Shown: piece after piece, positions 42,372 through 51,592 of the stretch
Layout of the letters: every line of letters begins with the position of its first letter
How positions within the stretch are numbered: position 1 is the stretch's first letter
Source: Phycisphaera sp.
GTDB taxonomy: Bacteria; Planctomycetota; Phycisphaerae; Phycisphaerales; UBA1924
DNA: 64,000 nucleotides
Reading direction: 5' to 3'
NCBI GenBank assembly: GCA_025916675.1
Contig: CP098402.1
Coordinates: 2,909,205 to 2,973,204, forward strand
Notes under the pieces: generated by a model
The model's database searches: none
What the model was told of the DNA's origin: nothing
Seen by the model: only the letters and a program-made list of their open reading frames with translations
Program-made: the position numbers and the translations under genes

Positions 42372-43418
42372 ATGACCCCCCCAGCACTCCGATCCCTCGG
42401 CTGGAACCCGTTCTTCGAGGCCCAGCTCTCGGAATTCGAGCTTGACTCGATCGTCTTGGCCCGCGTCTCGGCCCATCACAGCAGCCAGGTCGAACTGCTC
42501 GGAGAGAACGGCGAGTTCCGCCTGCCCGTGCAATCTGCCGATGCCGACGGCCGGGTCGCGGTGGGCGACTGGCTCGTGCTCAACGCCGCAGGCGACCGCA
42601 CGATCAAGCGGCTCGAACGCCAGACGCTGCTCTCGCGGAAGGCTGCGGGCGAGGAGGCCAAGCCGCAGGTCATCGCCGCGAACATCAACACCGTGTTCGT
42701 CGTGAGCTCGTGCAACGAGGACTTCAACTTATCGCGCCTCGAGCGGTACCTGGCGATGGTGCTTCAAGCAGGGGCGACGCCGGTCGTCGTGCTCACCAAG
42801 GCCGACCTGCACGATGATCCCGCGGCGCTCGCCGAGCAAGCCGGGCAGCTCCACCCGGGGCTGGCCGTTGAGATCATGGACGCGCGGACCCCCGAGCAGG
42901 CCGATGCTCTCAAGAGATGGTGTGGGCCGGGCCAGTCGGTCGCGCTGCTGGGCTCTTCGGGCGTGGGCAAATCGACCCTGGCCAACGCCTTGGGCGCGGG
43001 CGATCTGGCCACCGGCGGCATCCGCGAGAAGGACGGCAAGGGGCGGCACACGACCACTTCCCGCTCGCTGCACCTGCTGCCATCGGGCGGCGTGCTCGTC
43101 GATAACCCCGGCGTGCGTGAGTTCCAACTGCGAGACTGCGACGACGGTGTCGCCGACCTGTTCGAGGACGTCGCGGCCATCATCGCGGATTGCAAGTTCA
43201 GCGATTGCCGGCACGAGGGCGAGCCCGGCTGCGCCGTCCGGGCCGCCATCGAAGCCGGCGAGCTCGACGAACGCCGCTTTACCAGCTACCTGAAACTCCA
43301 GGAAGAGCAAGCACGCAACGCCCGCACCCTGGCCGAGCGGCACGAACGCGAGCGTAAGAAGACCAAGATGATCAAGTCGGCCGTTTCGCGAAAGCGACGC
43401 GGTCGTGATGACTGGTGA
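42372..43418 (+). CDS. rsgA: Ribosome small-subunit GTPase RsgA
   Basis: The 348-residue circularly permuted GTPase assists late 30S maturation. The N-terminal OB fold (ARVSAHHSSQVELLG) precedes a G domain in permuted order: G4 VVLTKADLHD, then G1 LLGSSGVGKSTLANAL, then G3 DNPGVREF. The C-terminal zinc-binding domain has CKFSDCRHEGEPGCAV (three Cys and one His). GAGGTG lies seven bases before the ATG. The DinB-like gene begins 10 bases after the stop. Confidence 0.93.
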   Translation: MTPPALRSLGWNPFFEAQLSEFELDSIVLARVSAHHSSQVELLGENGEFRLPVQSADADGRVAVGDWLVLNAAGDRTIKRLERQTLLSRKAAGEEAKPQVIAANINTVFVVSSCNEDFNLSRLERYLAMVLQAGATPVVVLTKADLHDDPAALAEQAGQLHPGLAVEIMDARTPEQADALKRWCGPGQSVALLGSSGVGKSTLANALGAGDLATGGIREKDGKGRHTTTSRSLHLLPSGGVLVDNPGVREFQLRDCDDGVADLFEDVAAIIADCKFSDCRHEGEPGCAVRAAIEAGELDERRFTSYLKLQEEQARNARTLAERHERERKKTKMIKSAVSRKRRGRDDW

Positions 43419-43428
43419 GAGGCGACCC

Positions 43429-43905
43429 ATGACCGACCAATCCGCTGAACTTGCAACCGCCTGGGACACCAACTGTGCGATCAACCGCGTGATCCTCGAC
43501 GCGGTATCGGATGGAGGGCTGCACTGCACGCTGTCCACACGCGGCGGCCGGGGCGTATCGGGTGAGTTCGCCCATATGCACAACATCCGGCTCGCGCACC
43601 TTGAGAAGCGTGCGAAGGACCTCGCATCGGGCGTGGTCAAGCTCGATGCCTCTTCCAAGCCTTCTCGCGCCACGCTCCGCAAGGCATTCAAGCAGTCTGA
43701 TGCCGCGATCCGTTCGCTGCTCATCGGCGTACTCAACGAGGAGGCCAAACGCCGCGGCTTCAAGCGCGGCATCTACACGACCCTGAGCTACTTCATCGCG
43801 CACGAGGCCCACCACCGTGGCCGCATCCTGCTCACACTCAAGGTCAGCAAGCACACGCTCGACAAGGACACGCAGATGAAGATCTGGGCCTGGGACCAAA
43901 TCTAA
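43429..43905 (+). CDS. DinB-like four-helix bundle protein
   Basis: The 158-residue protein looks like the DinB/YfiT metal-binding four-helix bundle. The histidine of HMHNIRLAHLEKR and the pair in YFIAHEAHHRGRI are spaced as in that family, whose three His ligands bind nickel or zinc. Some members are thiol-dependent transferases (mycothiol or bacillithiol), but none can be assigned here. The ATG at 43429 is chosen for GAGAGG upstream; an in-frame ATG lies at 43408. It follows rsgA closely and faces the DUF885 gene tail to tail. Confidence 0.75.
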   Translation: MTDQSAELATAWDTNCAINRVILDAVSDGGLHCTLSTRGGRGVSGEFAHMHNIRLAHLEKRAKDLASGVVKLDASSKPSRATLRKAFKQSDAAIRSLLIGVLNEEAKRRGFKRGIYTTLSYFIAHEAHHRGRILLTLKVSKHTLDKDTQMKIWAWDQI

Positions 43906-43907
43906 AT

Positions 43908-45590
43908 TCAGCCGGCAAAGCGCCAGGACGGCTCGAAATCCCGCTCAATCGTCTCGTCGGTCAGGATCGCCCGCAGCACCTCGATCGGGATGGCATGGTG
44001 GCGCAGGATCTCGTCGTGAAACTCGCGCTCGGTCATGCCGCCGCTCTCGACGAGCTCCTCGTGTAACGCAAGGATCTGGAGCCCGCCCAGCATGTACGCC
44101 GCCTGGTAAAGCGGCGGATAGTCGCCGTTCACCGAGCGTCGCACCTCCGCCGTCGCGTTCTGCCGGACGTGGCCGACGCGATCGACGAGCAGGTCGACCG
44201 CCTCGCTCGCGGTGATCTCACCCAGGTGGAACCGCAGGCTGAAGATGATGCGCATGCACCGGTGCATCCGCCAGAACAGCATGCCGACGCGGTCCTCGGG
44301 GCCTTCCGGGAAGTCCATATCCCACAGCCTCATCTCCCAATACAGTGCCCAGCCCTCGATCCAGAACGGCGTGCGGAACAGCGACCGATGCGTGCGGTAG
44401 CGGGCCAGCATGAAGTTCTGCAAATGATGCCCCGGGATCAGCTCGTGATGCACGACCGCTCGAGAGAAGTGCCGGTTGTTGCCGCGCATGCTGGCCAGCT
44501 TGTCGGCGTGCTCCATGGTATCGGTTGGGTATGAAACGATGATGGTCTCGCCGCCGAGGAAGTAAGGGCTCACCTTCTGCCGCGCGGGCGACATCATCGA
44601 CATCCGCCACGTTTCCTTGCACAGCTCGGGCACGGTGATCAGGCCGTTGTCCTCGATAAAGGCCGTCGCCTCGTGTGCCATCTCGGCGATCATCGCCGGC
44701 TGCCGGCCCGGCTCGACGTGCAGCCCGCGGACGTGCTCGAGCGCCGCCTTCCAGTCTTTGCCGAAACCCAGCTCGTCCGAAGCTTGCAGCATCTGGTCGA
44801 GGCACCACGCGTACTCCCGCTCGGCGATCTCGATGAGCTCCTCGGGTGTGTACGCGATCACCTCGTGCTCAAGCATCCGTAGCAGCACGTCTCGGCCGAC
44901 GGGATCGCCGATGACCGGGTCCTCCTCGTCGGTGATGCCCGCAATCTTCTCACGCAGCTTCTTCGAGTGCGCACGCAACGCATCCCTGCACGCCTGGTAC
45001 GGTTTCTCGCACCACCACGAGAACACCGGGTCGTACCCGTCGTAGAACTGGTACCAGGACGAGAGCGAGCGAATGAGTCGGTCAAGGCTCATCGACGCGC
45101 GACGGGCCAGCACGCGATCCCGCTCGGTGTCGGCGTCCTCGAGCGCCTCGGTCGCTTCGCTGATTTCGGCCGACAACCGATCGAGCGTTTCGGCGGCCTG
45201 ACGTGCGTCGAGCGTTTCCATTCGCCGGTGCGCTTCGAGCATCGGCACGATGTCGGCAACAAACGGCGCGAGCGGCTCGATCTCACGCAGCTTGTCGAGC
45301 TCGTACGCCGCCTGATCGATGGCGAACCGCAGGTGCTCCTGGAACAGCATGAAGTCGGCCCGGCCATCGTTCGAGAGCCCATCGAGCTCGACATCGTCGA
45401 GCGCGTCGAGCCATTGCTGGTTGAAGCCGCCAAGCCGGTCGATCGCCCCCGGCGACATCGGCGCATCATCGAACCGCCGGAAGCTGCCCAGGTCGGCCCG
45501 GTACCGCTCGATCTGACCGGTCATTTCCGGCAGCGTGGGGTCGGGAGCGGCGGCGAGCAGCGCGATGATCGGGATGAGTGTGGATAGCAT
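43908..45590 (-). CDS. DUF885-family exported metallopeptidase-like protein
   Basis: This protein of about 560 residues has the DUF885 motif HHELIPGHHLQNF, whose His and Glu residues fit a zinc-peptidase (HExxH-like) site. FWIEGWALYWEM lies about 30 residues further on, with the second Glu expected for a ligand. The N-terminus has a hydrophobic signal-like segment (LSTLIPIIALLAAAPDP), suggesting export. The start is uncertain: ATG at 45590 gives a compact signal peptide, while ATG 45620 or GTG 45659 add 10 to 23 residues. It is probably a peptidase of the cell envelope, with unknown substrate. Confidence 0.8.
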   Translation of the reverse strand: MLSTLIPIIALLAAAPDPTLPEMTGQIERYRADLGSFRRFDDAPMSPGAIDRLGGFNQQWLDALDDVELDGLSNDGRADFMLFQEHLRFAIDQAAYELDKLREIEPLAPFVADIVPMLEAHRRMETLDARQAAETLDRLSAEISEATEALEDADTERDRVLARRASMSLDRLIRSLSSWYQFYDGYDPVFSWWCEKPYQACRDALRAHSKKLREKIAGITDEEDPVIGDPVGRDVLLRMLEHEVIAYTPEELIEIAEREYAWCLDQMLQASDELGFGKDWKAALEHVRGLHVEPGRQPAMIAEMAHEATAFIEDNGLITVPELCKETWRMSMMSPARQKVSPYFLGGETIIVSYPTDTMEHADKLASMRGNNRHFSRAVVHHELIPGHHLQNFMLARYRTHRSLFRTPFWIEGWALYWEMRLWDMDFPEGPEDRVGMLFWRMHRCMRIIFSLRFHLGEITASEAVDLLVDRVGHVRQNATAEVRRSVNGDYPPLYQAAYMLGGLQILALHEELVESGGMTEREFHDEILRHHAIPIEVLRAILTDETIERDFEPSWRFAG

Positions 45591-45676
45591 CGCAGATAAT
45601 ACGGGTATCTGCCCGAGCATTCCCATGCATCGAAGAACAGAGGTATCTCGATCGGCCACGGCAAAACGTCATGAAC

Positions 45677-45702
45677 AACCCCTCGGATACTTCCGAGGGG
45701 TT
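45677..45702 (-). terminator. Intrinsic terminator of the small membrane-protein gene
   Basis: AACCCCTCGGA and TCCGAGGGGTT form a perfect 11-bp stem with a TACT loop. On the minus strand GTT follows after the stem. It lies 49 bases past the stop of the gene at 45751-46131 and just upstream of the DUF885 gene. Confidence 0.7.
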
Positions 45703-45750
45703 GGCCACGAGTCCGTGGGAACGAGGAACTGCTCGCCGCAGCACGACCGA

Positions 45751-46131
45751 TCAGGCTGCGATCGGATGTTGCGAAGCCGAGGATGCTGGCTTGCTCAGGC
45801 TGACGACCGTGAGCACCGCCGCCCCGTTGGCCCAGTAGAACCAGGCGTCGATCCCCGCGAAGCCGAGCACGAATGGAGCGACCACGAACGTGACGCCAAC
45901 GAGCGCGTCGACAAGGACGTGGAACCAGTAGGGTAAAATGCGCACGACACCCAGCTTGTGGTTCGTGAAGATCGTCAGGATCAACGCGGCAATACCGGTT
46001 CCAACACCGAGCCAGAGTGCCGCAGGGTTCGATTCACCCAAGCCAAGAACAAACGGGGCGCCCATGAGCACGAGAGCGACGGGGTAATCGAGCAGGGCGT
46101 GGATTTCCTTCGTAACGAATCGGGGGTCCAT
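45751..46131 (-). CDS. Small SPW-like four-helix membrane protein
   Basis: The 126-residue protein has four hydrophobic helices (ALLDYPVALVLMGAPFVLGL, PAALWLGVGTGIAALILTIF, WFHVLVDALVGVTFVVAPFV and a last one around AWFYWANGAAVLTVVSL). The arrangement, with repeated F-APFVLGF elements, resembles the SPW-repeat family of bacterial membrane proteins of unknown function. GGAAGGAAACC precedes the ATG at 46131; a longer frame to 46248 is not needed. It is followed by a strong terminator at 45677-45702. Confidence 0.65.
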   Translation of the reverse strand: MDPRFVTKEIHALLDYPVALVLMGAPFVLGLGESNPAALWLGVGTGIAALILTIFTNHKLGVVRILPYWFHVLVDALVGVTFVVAPFVLGFAGIDAWFYWANGAAVLTVVSLSKPASSASQHPIAA

Positions 46132-46564
46132 GTTTGGTTTCCTTCCATGATGGGCCGTGGCGCTACAGCGCCGGAGGCCGCTTCGAGCGGACCACATGCG
46201 GTTCGGGCATGACAGCACACTACCGAACGTGATCGACGAGTGGTGCAACGAGTTGGAATAGAGTCATCACGACAACCGAACGGGGCCGAGAAGGTCGGCT
46301 CGCACACGCTCAGCTAGATAGCCACTCGACTCAGAAGAGCGTCAAGCCCATGCCATTGAGCGCTGCCTGGGACGAGTCCCGGCGATCGCACCTGGCCGAG
46401 TGGGTGATGGGTAGATCGGTTGCCATGTGAACGGGGAATCCTCCGCAGCAGATCGGTTATTCCCGTAAATTGGCATCGTTTTGCGCCACGATATCAGATC
46501 CTGTTATCAGCCGTATGAGCCCCTGTCGAGATACACTTAGAGTACGAGCCCTACTCGGCCAGCC
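46132..46564. other. Intergenic stretch, no feature recognised
   Basis: This region of about 430 bases lies between the small membrane-protein gene and the end of the sdh operon. It appears more AT-rich than its flanks. I see no credible frame, tRNA or strong terminator in it. The part next to 46131 should hold the promoter of the membrane-protein gene. Confidence 0.5.
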
Positions 46565-47092
46565 CTATCGGAACGGCACCTCGTCATCGAACGATTCGAG
46601 GTGGACCGCCGGCTCTTCGGACCCACCAGCCAACCCGTATCGCATGATGATCCGGGCGCACGTGTTCCAACGCAGTTCGGCGTCCTGGTTGTCGGTATCG
46701 AAGATGGCCTCGGCAGCCTCGTAGGCCGCCATCGCTTCGACGAGAAACTCGTGGACGGTCCTGGGATCGGCCTTCTCCCGAAGCAGGCCCTTGGCCCAGC
46801 GTTCGAGCATCACGCCCTTGTAGTAGAGTTGCGAATACTCATCCGGAAGACGAGAGAGCAGGCCCTCCACGTCTTCCTTCCGCTCGCGCATGCCGGTGCG
46901 CTCGCCGCCCATGGTGAACTGGTCGGTGATCGCCAGGATCAGGATCTTGATCGCCGACTCGTTGCTGTCGTCCACCACGAGCACGTCCCGGCAGATGCTC
47001 TCGGCACTCCGCGGCTCGTTCAGCAAGCGGTACCGCTCGGCTTTCTGGAGCGCTCTGGGGATCGACTCGGCCTTGATTCGCTTCAGTTCCAT
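46565..47092 (-). CDS. Helical TPR-like protein at the end of the sdh operon
   Basis: I do not recognise this 175-residue protein. It is helical, with pairs resembling tetratricopeptide repeats (IPRALQKAERYRLLNEPRSAESICRDVLVVDD, read in two parts; DEYSQLYYKGVMLERWAKGLL; VEAMAAYEAAEAIFDTDNQDAELRW). It has no signal peptide. AAGGAG lies upstream of the ATG at 47092, 27 bases after the sdhB stop, so it is likely co-transcribed with sdhCAB and may assist assembly of the complex; that role is inference. Confidence 0.65.
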   Translation of the reverse strand: MELKRIKAESIPRALQKAERYRLLNEPRSAESICRDVLVVDDSNESAIKILILAITDQFTMGGERTGMRERKEDVEGLLSRLPDEYSQLYYKGVMLERWAKGLLREKADPRTVHEFLVEAMAAYEAAEAIFDTDNQDAELRWNTCARIIMRYGLAGGSEEPAVHLESFDDEVPFR

Positions 47093-47119
47093 CGATGTGC
47101 TCCTTGGGAATCTGTCGCG

Positions 47120-47893
47120 TTAGTCCTTGCGCTCCGCTTTGGGCTTGGCCCGGAAGATCCTGAAGAGCTTCGTGATCGGATCGTAGAACTCGTCGTTCAC
47201 ACGCTCCTTGAGCGGGATGATCGCGTTATCGGTGATCGTGATGTGCTCGGGACACACCTTGGTGCAGCACTTGGTGATGTTGCAATACCCGATGCCGTTG
47301 TCGTCCTTGACCTGCTTGAGGCGTTCCTCGACGTCCAGCGGGTGCATCTCGAGCGCCGCCTGGTAGACAAAGTGCCGCGGGCCGCCGAACTCGTCGTGCT
47401 TGTGATGGTCACGCAGCACGTGGCACACGTCCTGGCACAGGAAGCACTCGATGCACTTGCGGAACTCCTGCACACGCTCCACGTCGGCCTGCTGCAACCG
47501 CCACGTGCCGTCCTCGGCGTCGGGCTTGCGTGGCTTGAACGGCTTGATCTTCCGCTTCACCTCATAGTTCCACGAGACGTCGGTCACGAGATCTCGCACC
47601 GAGGGGAACGACCGCATGGGCTCGACCGTGACCGGCTTGGTCATGTCGAGTGTGTCCAGGCGCGTCATGCACATGAGCTTGGGCTTGCCGTTGATCTCCG
47701 CCGAGCACGAGCCGCACTTGCCCGCCTTGCAGTTCCAGCGGCAGGCGAGGTCCGAGGCCGACTCGGCCTGGATCTGGTGGACCGCGTCGAGCACCACCAT
47801 GCCCTCGGTGACGTTCGTCTGGTAGTCCACGAACGAACCGGTCTGATGGTCGCCCCGCCAGACGCTGAATGTCGCTTGCCGGCCCTCGCTCAT
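47120..47893 (-). CDS. sdhB: Succinate dehydrogenase iron-sulfur subunit
   Basis: The 257-residue subunit passes electrons from SdhA to the membrane anchor. The plant-type ferredoxin domain ligates the [2Fe-2S] cluster with CRWNCKAGKCGSC and the later Cys of LMCMT. The C-terminal domain has CIECFLCQDVC and CNITKCCTKVC for the [4Fe-4S] and [3Fe-4S] clusters (cluster assignment by family). It starts 33 bases after the sdhA stop. A fumarate reductase direction cannot be excluded from sequence. Confidence 0.95.
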   Translation of the reverse strand: MSEGRQATFSVWRGDHQTGSFVDYQTNVTEGMVVLDAVHQIQAESASDLACRWNCKAGKCGSCSAEINGKPKLMCMTRLDTLDMTKPVTVEPMRSFPSVRDLVTDVSWNYEVKRKIKPFKPRKPDAEDGTWRLQQADVERVQEFRKCIECFLCQDVCHVLRDHHKHDEFGGPRHFVYQAALEMHPLDVEERLKQVKDDNGIGYCNITKCCTKVCPEHITITDNAIIPLKERVNDEFYDPITKLFRIFRAKPKAERKD

Positions 47894-47926
47894 GACTTCA
47901 GTCCTTTCGGCGGAAACGCACGGGGC

Positions 47927-49744
47927 TCAACCCATTTCCTTGATGATGTCGCTCAGTTCGCTCGTCATGGGCGGGATGGCCCGCCGCTCGACCCTCATCT
48001 GGCCGTCCGATCCGCGAGAAACGATGGTGTTGTGCCCGGCATGCCCCTCGTCCTTCTCGGGGTAGTCCTCTCGGAAGTGGGCCCCGCGGCTTTCTTTGCG
48101 GTCCATGCCACACCGGGCGACCGCCTCGGACACGACCATGAGATTTTGCAGGTCGAGCGCCGTATGCCAGCCAGGGTTGTACTCGATGTTGCCGGGCACC
48201 GAGGCGTTGGCGGCCTTGGCACTCAATGCCGCGATGCCCTCGACCGCCTCGGCCATCTCGCCCTCCTTGCGCACGATGCCGACCTTGTCCTGCATCATGT
48301 CTTGGAGTGTGGACTGCACCTCGTAGGGGCTCTCGCCGGTCGATCGCTCCAGCGGCTCCAGTGCGGCACGGCACGCGTCTTGCACCTGCCCCTGGTCAAC
48401 AGTGGGCGTGGGGTTCGCCTTGGCCCAGTTGACCGCGTGCTCTCCCGCGAGCTTGCCGAACACGACGAGGTCCGACAGCGAATTGCCGCCCAGCCGGTTG
48501 GCCCCGTGCAGCCCGGCGGCGACCTCGCCGCAGGCGAACAGCCCCTTAACCGTCGACATCTGGGTCTCGCCGTCGACGTTCACGCCGCCCATGGCGTAGT
48601 GGGTGGTCGGGCCGACCTCCATCGCGTCCTTGGTGATGTCCACGCCGGCCAGTTGCTTGAACTGGTGGTACATGCTGGGCAGCTTCTTCTGGATGTGCGC
48701 CTCGGCCTTGGGCATCTTCTCCTTGATCCACGCGATGTCGAGGAACACGCCGCCGTGCGGGCTGCCGCGCCCTTCGCGGATCTCGCGCACGATGCACCGG
48801 GCAACATGGTCGCGCGTGAGCAGTTCGGGCGGCCGCTGTGCGTCTTTGTCTCCCGTGACGTACCGCCATCCCTCCTCGGGGTCCGATGCGGTCTGGTTCT
48901 TATACAGATCCGGGATGTCGTCGAACATGAACCGGCGACCCTCGCTGTTGCGAAGCACGCCGCCCTCGCCGCGAACACCCTCGGTCACCAGGATGCCGCG
49001 CACCGACGGCGGCCAGACCATGCCGGTCGGGTGGAACTGGACGAACTCCATGTCCTTGAGCTCGGCACCCGCGCGGTAAGCTAAAGCGTGCCCGTCGCCT
49101 GTGTACTCCCACGAATTACTGGTAATCTTATACGCCCGCCCAATGCCGCCGGTCGCCAGCACGATGGCCGGCGACTTCCACACGTGGAAACGTCCCTTCT
49201 CTCGGTCGTATCCGACGGCCCCGGCGACGCGGTCGCCATCCATCAGGATCTCGAGCACCGTGCATTCCATGTAAAAGTCGATGCCCTGGTGGATGCCGTG
49301 GTCCTGGAGGGTGCGGATCATCTCCAGCCCGGTTCGGTCGCCCACATGGGCAAGCCGGGGGAACTTGTGCCCGCCGAAGTTGCGCTGCAGGATCTTGCCG
49401 TCGCGGGTGCGATCGAACAGCGCCCCCCACGACTCGAGCTCGCGCACCCGATCGGCCGCCTGCTGGGCGTGGATCTCGGCCATCCGCCAGTTGTTCAGGT
49501 ACTGCCCGCCCCGCATCGTGTCCGAAAAATGGACCCGCCAGTTGTCGCGGTCGTCGACGTTGCCCATTGAGGCGGCCATCCCGCCCTCGGCCATCACGGT
49601 GTGGGCCTTGCCCAGCAGCGACTTGCAGACCACGCCGACGCTCGCCCCGGTCGAGGCCGCCTCGATGGCCGCCCGGAGCCCGGCGCCGCCGGCCCCGATG
49701 ATGAGCACCTCGTGCTCGTGGGTGATGCGTTCTGGTGTACCCAT
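47927..49744 (-). CDS. sdhA: Succinate dehydrogenase flavoprotein subunit
   Basis: The 605-residue catalytic subunit oxidises succinate to fumarate with covalent FAD. The dinucleotide site is IIGAGGAGLRAAIEAA, and His48 in GKAHTVMAEGG is the expected flavin-linking residue. The substrate site appears as EFVQFHPTGMVWPPSVRG, with TEGVRGEGG and NRLGGNSLSDLVVFGKLAG further on. The ATG at 49744 overlaps the sdhC stop (TGATG), so the two are coupled. Gene order C-A-B with a single anchor gene resembles the type seen in some Actinobacteria, Chlorobi and mycobacterial Sdh1. Confidence 0.95.
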   Translation of the reverse strand: MGTPERITHEHEVLIIGAGGAGLRAAIEAASTGASVGVVCKSLLGKAHTVMAEGGMAASMGNVDDRDNWRVHFSDTMRGGQYLNNWRMAEIHAQQAADRVRELESWGALFDRTRDGKILQRNFGGHKFPRLAHVGDRTGLEMIRTLQDHGIHQGIDFYMECTVLEILMDGDRVAGAVGYDREKGRFHVWKSPAIVLATGGIGRAYKITSNSWEYTGDGHALAYRAGAELKDMEFVQFHPTGMVWPPSVRGILVTEGVRGEGGVLRNSEGRRFMFDDIPDLYKNQTASDPEEGWRYVTGDKDAQRPPELLTRDHVARCIVREIREGRGSPHGGVFLDIAWIKEKMPKAEAHIQKKLPSMYHQFKQLAGVDITKDAMEVGPTTHYAMGGVNVDGETQMSTVKGLFACGEVAAGLHGANRLGGNSLSDLVVFGKLAGEHAVNWAKANPTPTVDQGQVQDACRAALEPLERSTGESPYEVQSTLQDMMQDKVGIVRKEGEMAEAVEGIAALSAKAANASVPGNIEYNPGWHTALDLQNLMVVSEAVARCGMDRKESRGAHFREDYPEKDEGHAGHNTIVSRGSDGQMRVERRAIPPMTSELSDIIKEMG

Positions 49745-50565
49745 CAGAAGATGATCCTCGGGTCGGTGATGTAGCCCATCGAGAGCAGCCGGACATAGAG
49801 ATCGGTGAACGCCACCCAGAACAGGCTCACCCACGCCCAATACATGTGCCGCTTGTTGAGCGCGCTCACGCAGCCGTAGCACTTGGCCCGGATCGGCCGC
49901 TTCGACAGCGAGTTGAGGAACCCGCCGATCTGGTGCCTCGCACAGTGGCAGCCGAATGTGTACCCGCCCAGCAGCAGGGCGTTCAAGATGAGCACAACCG
50001 AGCCAACACCAACGCCGAAACGCGTGTCGCCCGAAGCATCGGTAAACCAGAGCGCCTTGAACCCGTCGTAGAGCAGCACCAAAACGAACGCCGCCGCCGG
50101 GTAGAACACGTACCGGTGGATGTTCTGCATGATCAGCGGGAACGAGTTCTCGCCCCGGTAGCCCTTGCGCGGCTCGCCGACGCTGCACGAGAGCGGGTCG
50201 GCCCAGAACGCCTTGTAGTACGCACCGCGGTAGTAGTAGCACGTGAAGCGCATCAACCCCGGCCCGATCAGGATCAGCATGGCCGGTGAGAACGGGAGGA
50301 ACGAGGGCCACCAACTCGGAATGCCCCTCGCGATCCAATACGGCTCGCCCTCTGCCCCGTAGAGCAGCGGCGAATAGAACGGCGAGAGGTAGTGCGCCCC
50401 GCCGTTGTGCGCGAAGTAATGCTCGCCCTGCAACGCCGCCCACGTCGCGTAGATGATGAACCCGCTGAGAACCAGGAACACGACAAGCGGCTGGATCCAC
50501 CATTTGTCCCGGCGGGCGGTGCTGCCCATGCCACGCTGGGGGAGGTGGAAGTCGGCTTGAGCCAT
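49744..50565 (-). CDS. sdhC: Succinate dehydrogenase membrane anchor, five helices, Cys/His cluster motif
   Basis: The 273-residue anchor has five predicted helices (about 24-44, 88-110, 148-173, 184-204 and 241-260). The loop after helix 4 carries Cys206, His207, Cys208 and His211 (GCHCARHQ), followed by Cys229 and Cys232 (KCYGC) and His240. This set could bind a metal cluster; as I recall, mycobacterial Sdh1 has a membrane-embedded Rieske-type [2Fe-2S] cluster in a comparable anchor. His150 in helix 3 is a possible haem ligand. No second anchor gene is present. GGAGG eight bases upstream fixes the ATG at 50565. Confidence 0.85.
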   Translation of the reverse strand: MAQADFHLPQRGMGSTARRDKWWIQPLVVFLVLSGFIIYATWAALQGEHYFAHNGGAHYLSPFYSPLLYGAEGEPYWIARGIPSWWPSFLPFSPAMLILIGPGLMRFTCYYYRGAYYKAFWADPLSCSVGEPRKGYRGENSFPLIMQNIHRYVFYPAAAFVLVLLYDGFKALWFTDASGDTRFGVGVGSVVLILNALLLGGYTFGCHCARHQIGGFLNSLSKRPIRAKCYGCVSALNKRHMYWAWVSLFWVAFTDLYVRLLSMGYITDPRIIF

Positions 50566-50998
50566 GCGTTCATCCTCCATGCGGCCAGCATCGGGCGTCG
50601 GGAGTGTAGCAAATGGTGGACCGTCCGATCTTACCCCCCGGCCAGCCTAGCCGAGGTCCGTGCGCGAAGATGCACACTGGTTCTCAGAAAGCTTGTAACT
50701 TGTTGCCAGAGTTCGAGATCAGGCTACCCAACCCCGCGCGGCTGCCAGAGTTCTGTCTTGTTGCATCCCGTGCTCGCGCCCCACCGAACTTACCACACCC
50801 CGACTCTTGGACTACCCGCTCGACGTTCCATCTGCATCTCCACAGCATGATACTGCCAGGCCGACCAGTTGCGCCGAACCGCCTGAATCTGGGAGGTCGC
50901 AGTGCTACACACTCTTCGCAGAAGCGACCACTTCACCGTCAAATCAACTGCCGTGGGCATCCGAAGTGTCGCGACAGTTTGCTCACAAGCGGCGTGCT
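50566..50998. other. Intergenic, AT-richer, one short direct repeat
   Basis: No gene is recognised. The 11-mer TGCCAGAGTTC occurs at 50704-50714 and 50743-50753. The part next to 50565 should hold the sdh operon promoter; I see no clear -35/-10 pair. The lower GC content continues into the accessory stretch to the right. Confidence 0.45.
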
Positions 50999-51442
50999 TT
51001 ATCGGCTCAGGGCGTCGTCCAGCGCTTCCAAAGCGGCGGGCCAGTTGTCCTCGTGCCCCTTGCACGCTTCTTCGGTGCTGAACCCCGAGTGCGAAAGCCG
51101 CAGCAGGGTGCCACCCTCTCGGGGGCTCAACTCGACCTCGATCACCGTCTCGTCGCCATAGGTGCCCGGCGCACCGGTCAGCCAGGTCATCTTGACGCGT
51201 TCATTCTTGACGAGTTCCAAGAATCGCCCGTAGTGGGCATGCCGCCCCCAATCGTGGCGGTTATAAAAGAAGAACAGGCTCCCTTCCTCCGGCGTCATGA
51301 TGAGCTCACCCGGCTGGGCGAACCACGTGTCGAAGCCCCTGGTCCACGCGTCGTAGAGCTGCCCGGCACCCGCGGCCATCTGCCGCTCGATAGTCATCGA
51401 GAACGGGCGGGACGATACATCGGGTGCAAAAGGCTTGGGCAT
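50999..51442 (-). CDS. AHSA1/SRPBCC-domain protein
   Basis: The 147-residue protein has the START-like fold of the AHSA1 family: SRPFSMTIERQMAAGAGQLYDAWT, WFAQPGELIMTPEEG, RFLELVKNERVKMTW and LLRLSHSGFSTEEACKGH with the usual C-terminal helix. Such proteins bind hydrophobic ligands or act in stress responses; no ligand is evident. The ATG at 51442 is preferred (GAGG just upstream); a TTG at 51460 is the alternative. It is the last intact gene before the decayed stretch. Confidence 0.8.
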   Translation of the reverse strand: MPKPFAPDVSSRPFSMTIERQMAAGAGQLYDAWTRGFDTWFAQPGELIMTPEEGSLFFFYNRHDWGRHAHYGRFLELVKNERVKMTWLTGAPGTYGDETVIEVELSPREGGTLLRLSHSGFSTEEACKGHEDNWPAALEALDDALSR

Positions 51443-51592
51443 GTTGACCTCGGTACTCAAAAGGACGGCTCACAAGTGCAACGCTTCGGCGTCGGTGTAG
51501 AAGAATAGTCTGCCGCAAGCAGAACACGCACACAAGACCCGCTCGAACCAGAGTCCAACAACGGCCAGCCGACACCATGACGGCACCAGCCT

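Noticed and set aside
46601-49084. Plus-strand frame of about 827 codons opposite sdhA and sdhB
   Set aside because: Shadow of the succinate dehydrogenase operon, whose cofactor motifs are unmistakable on the minus strand.
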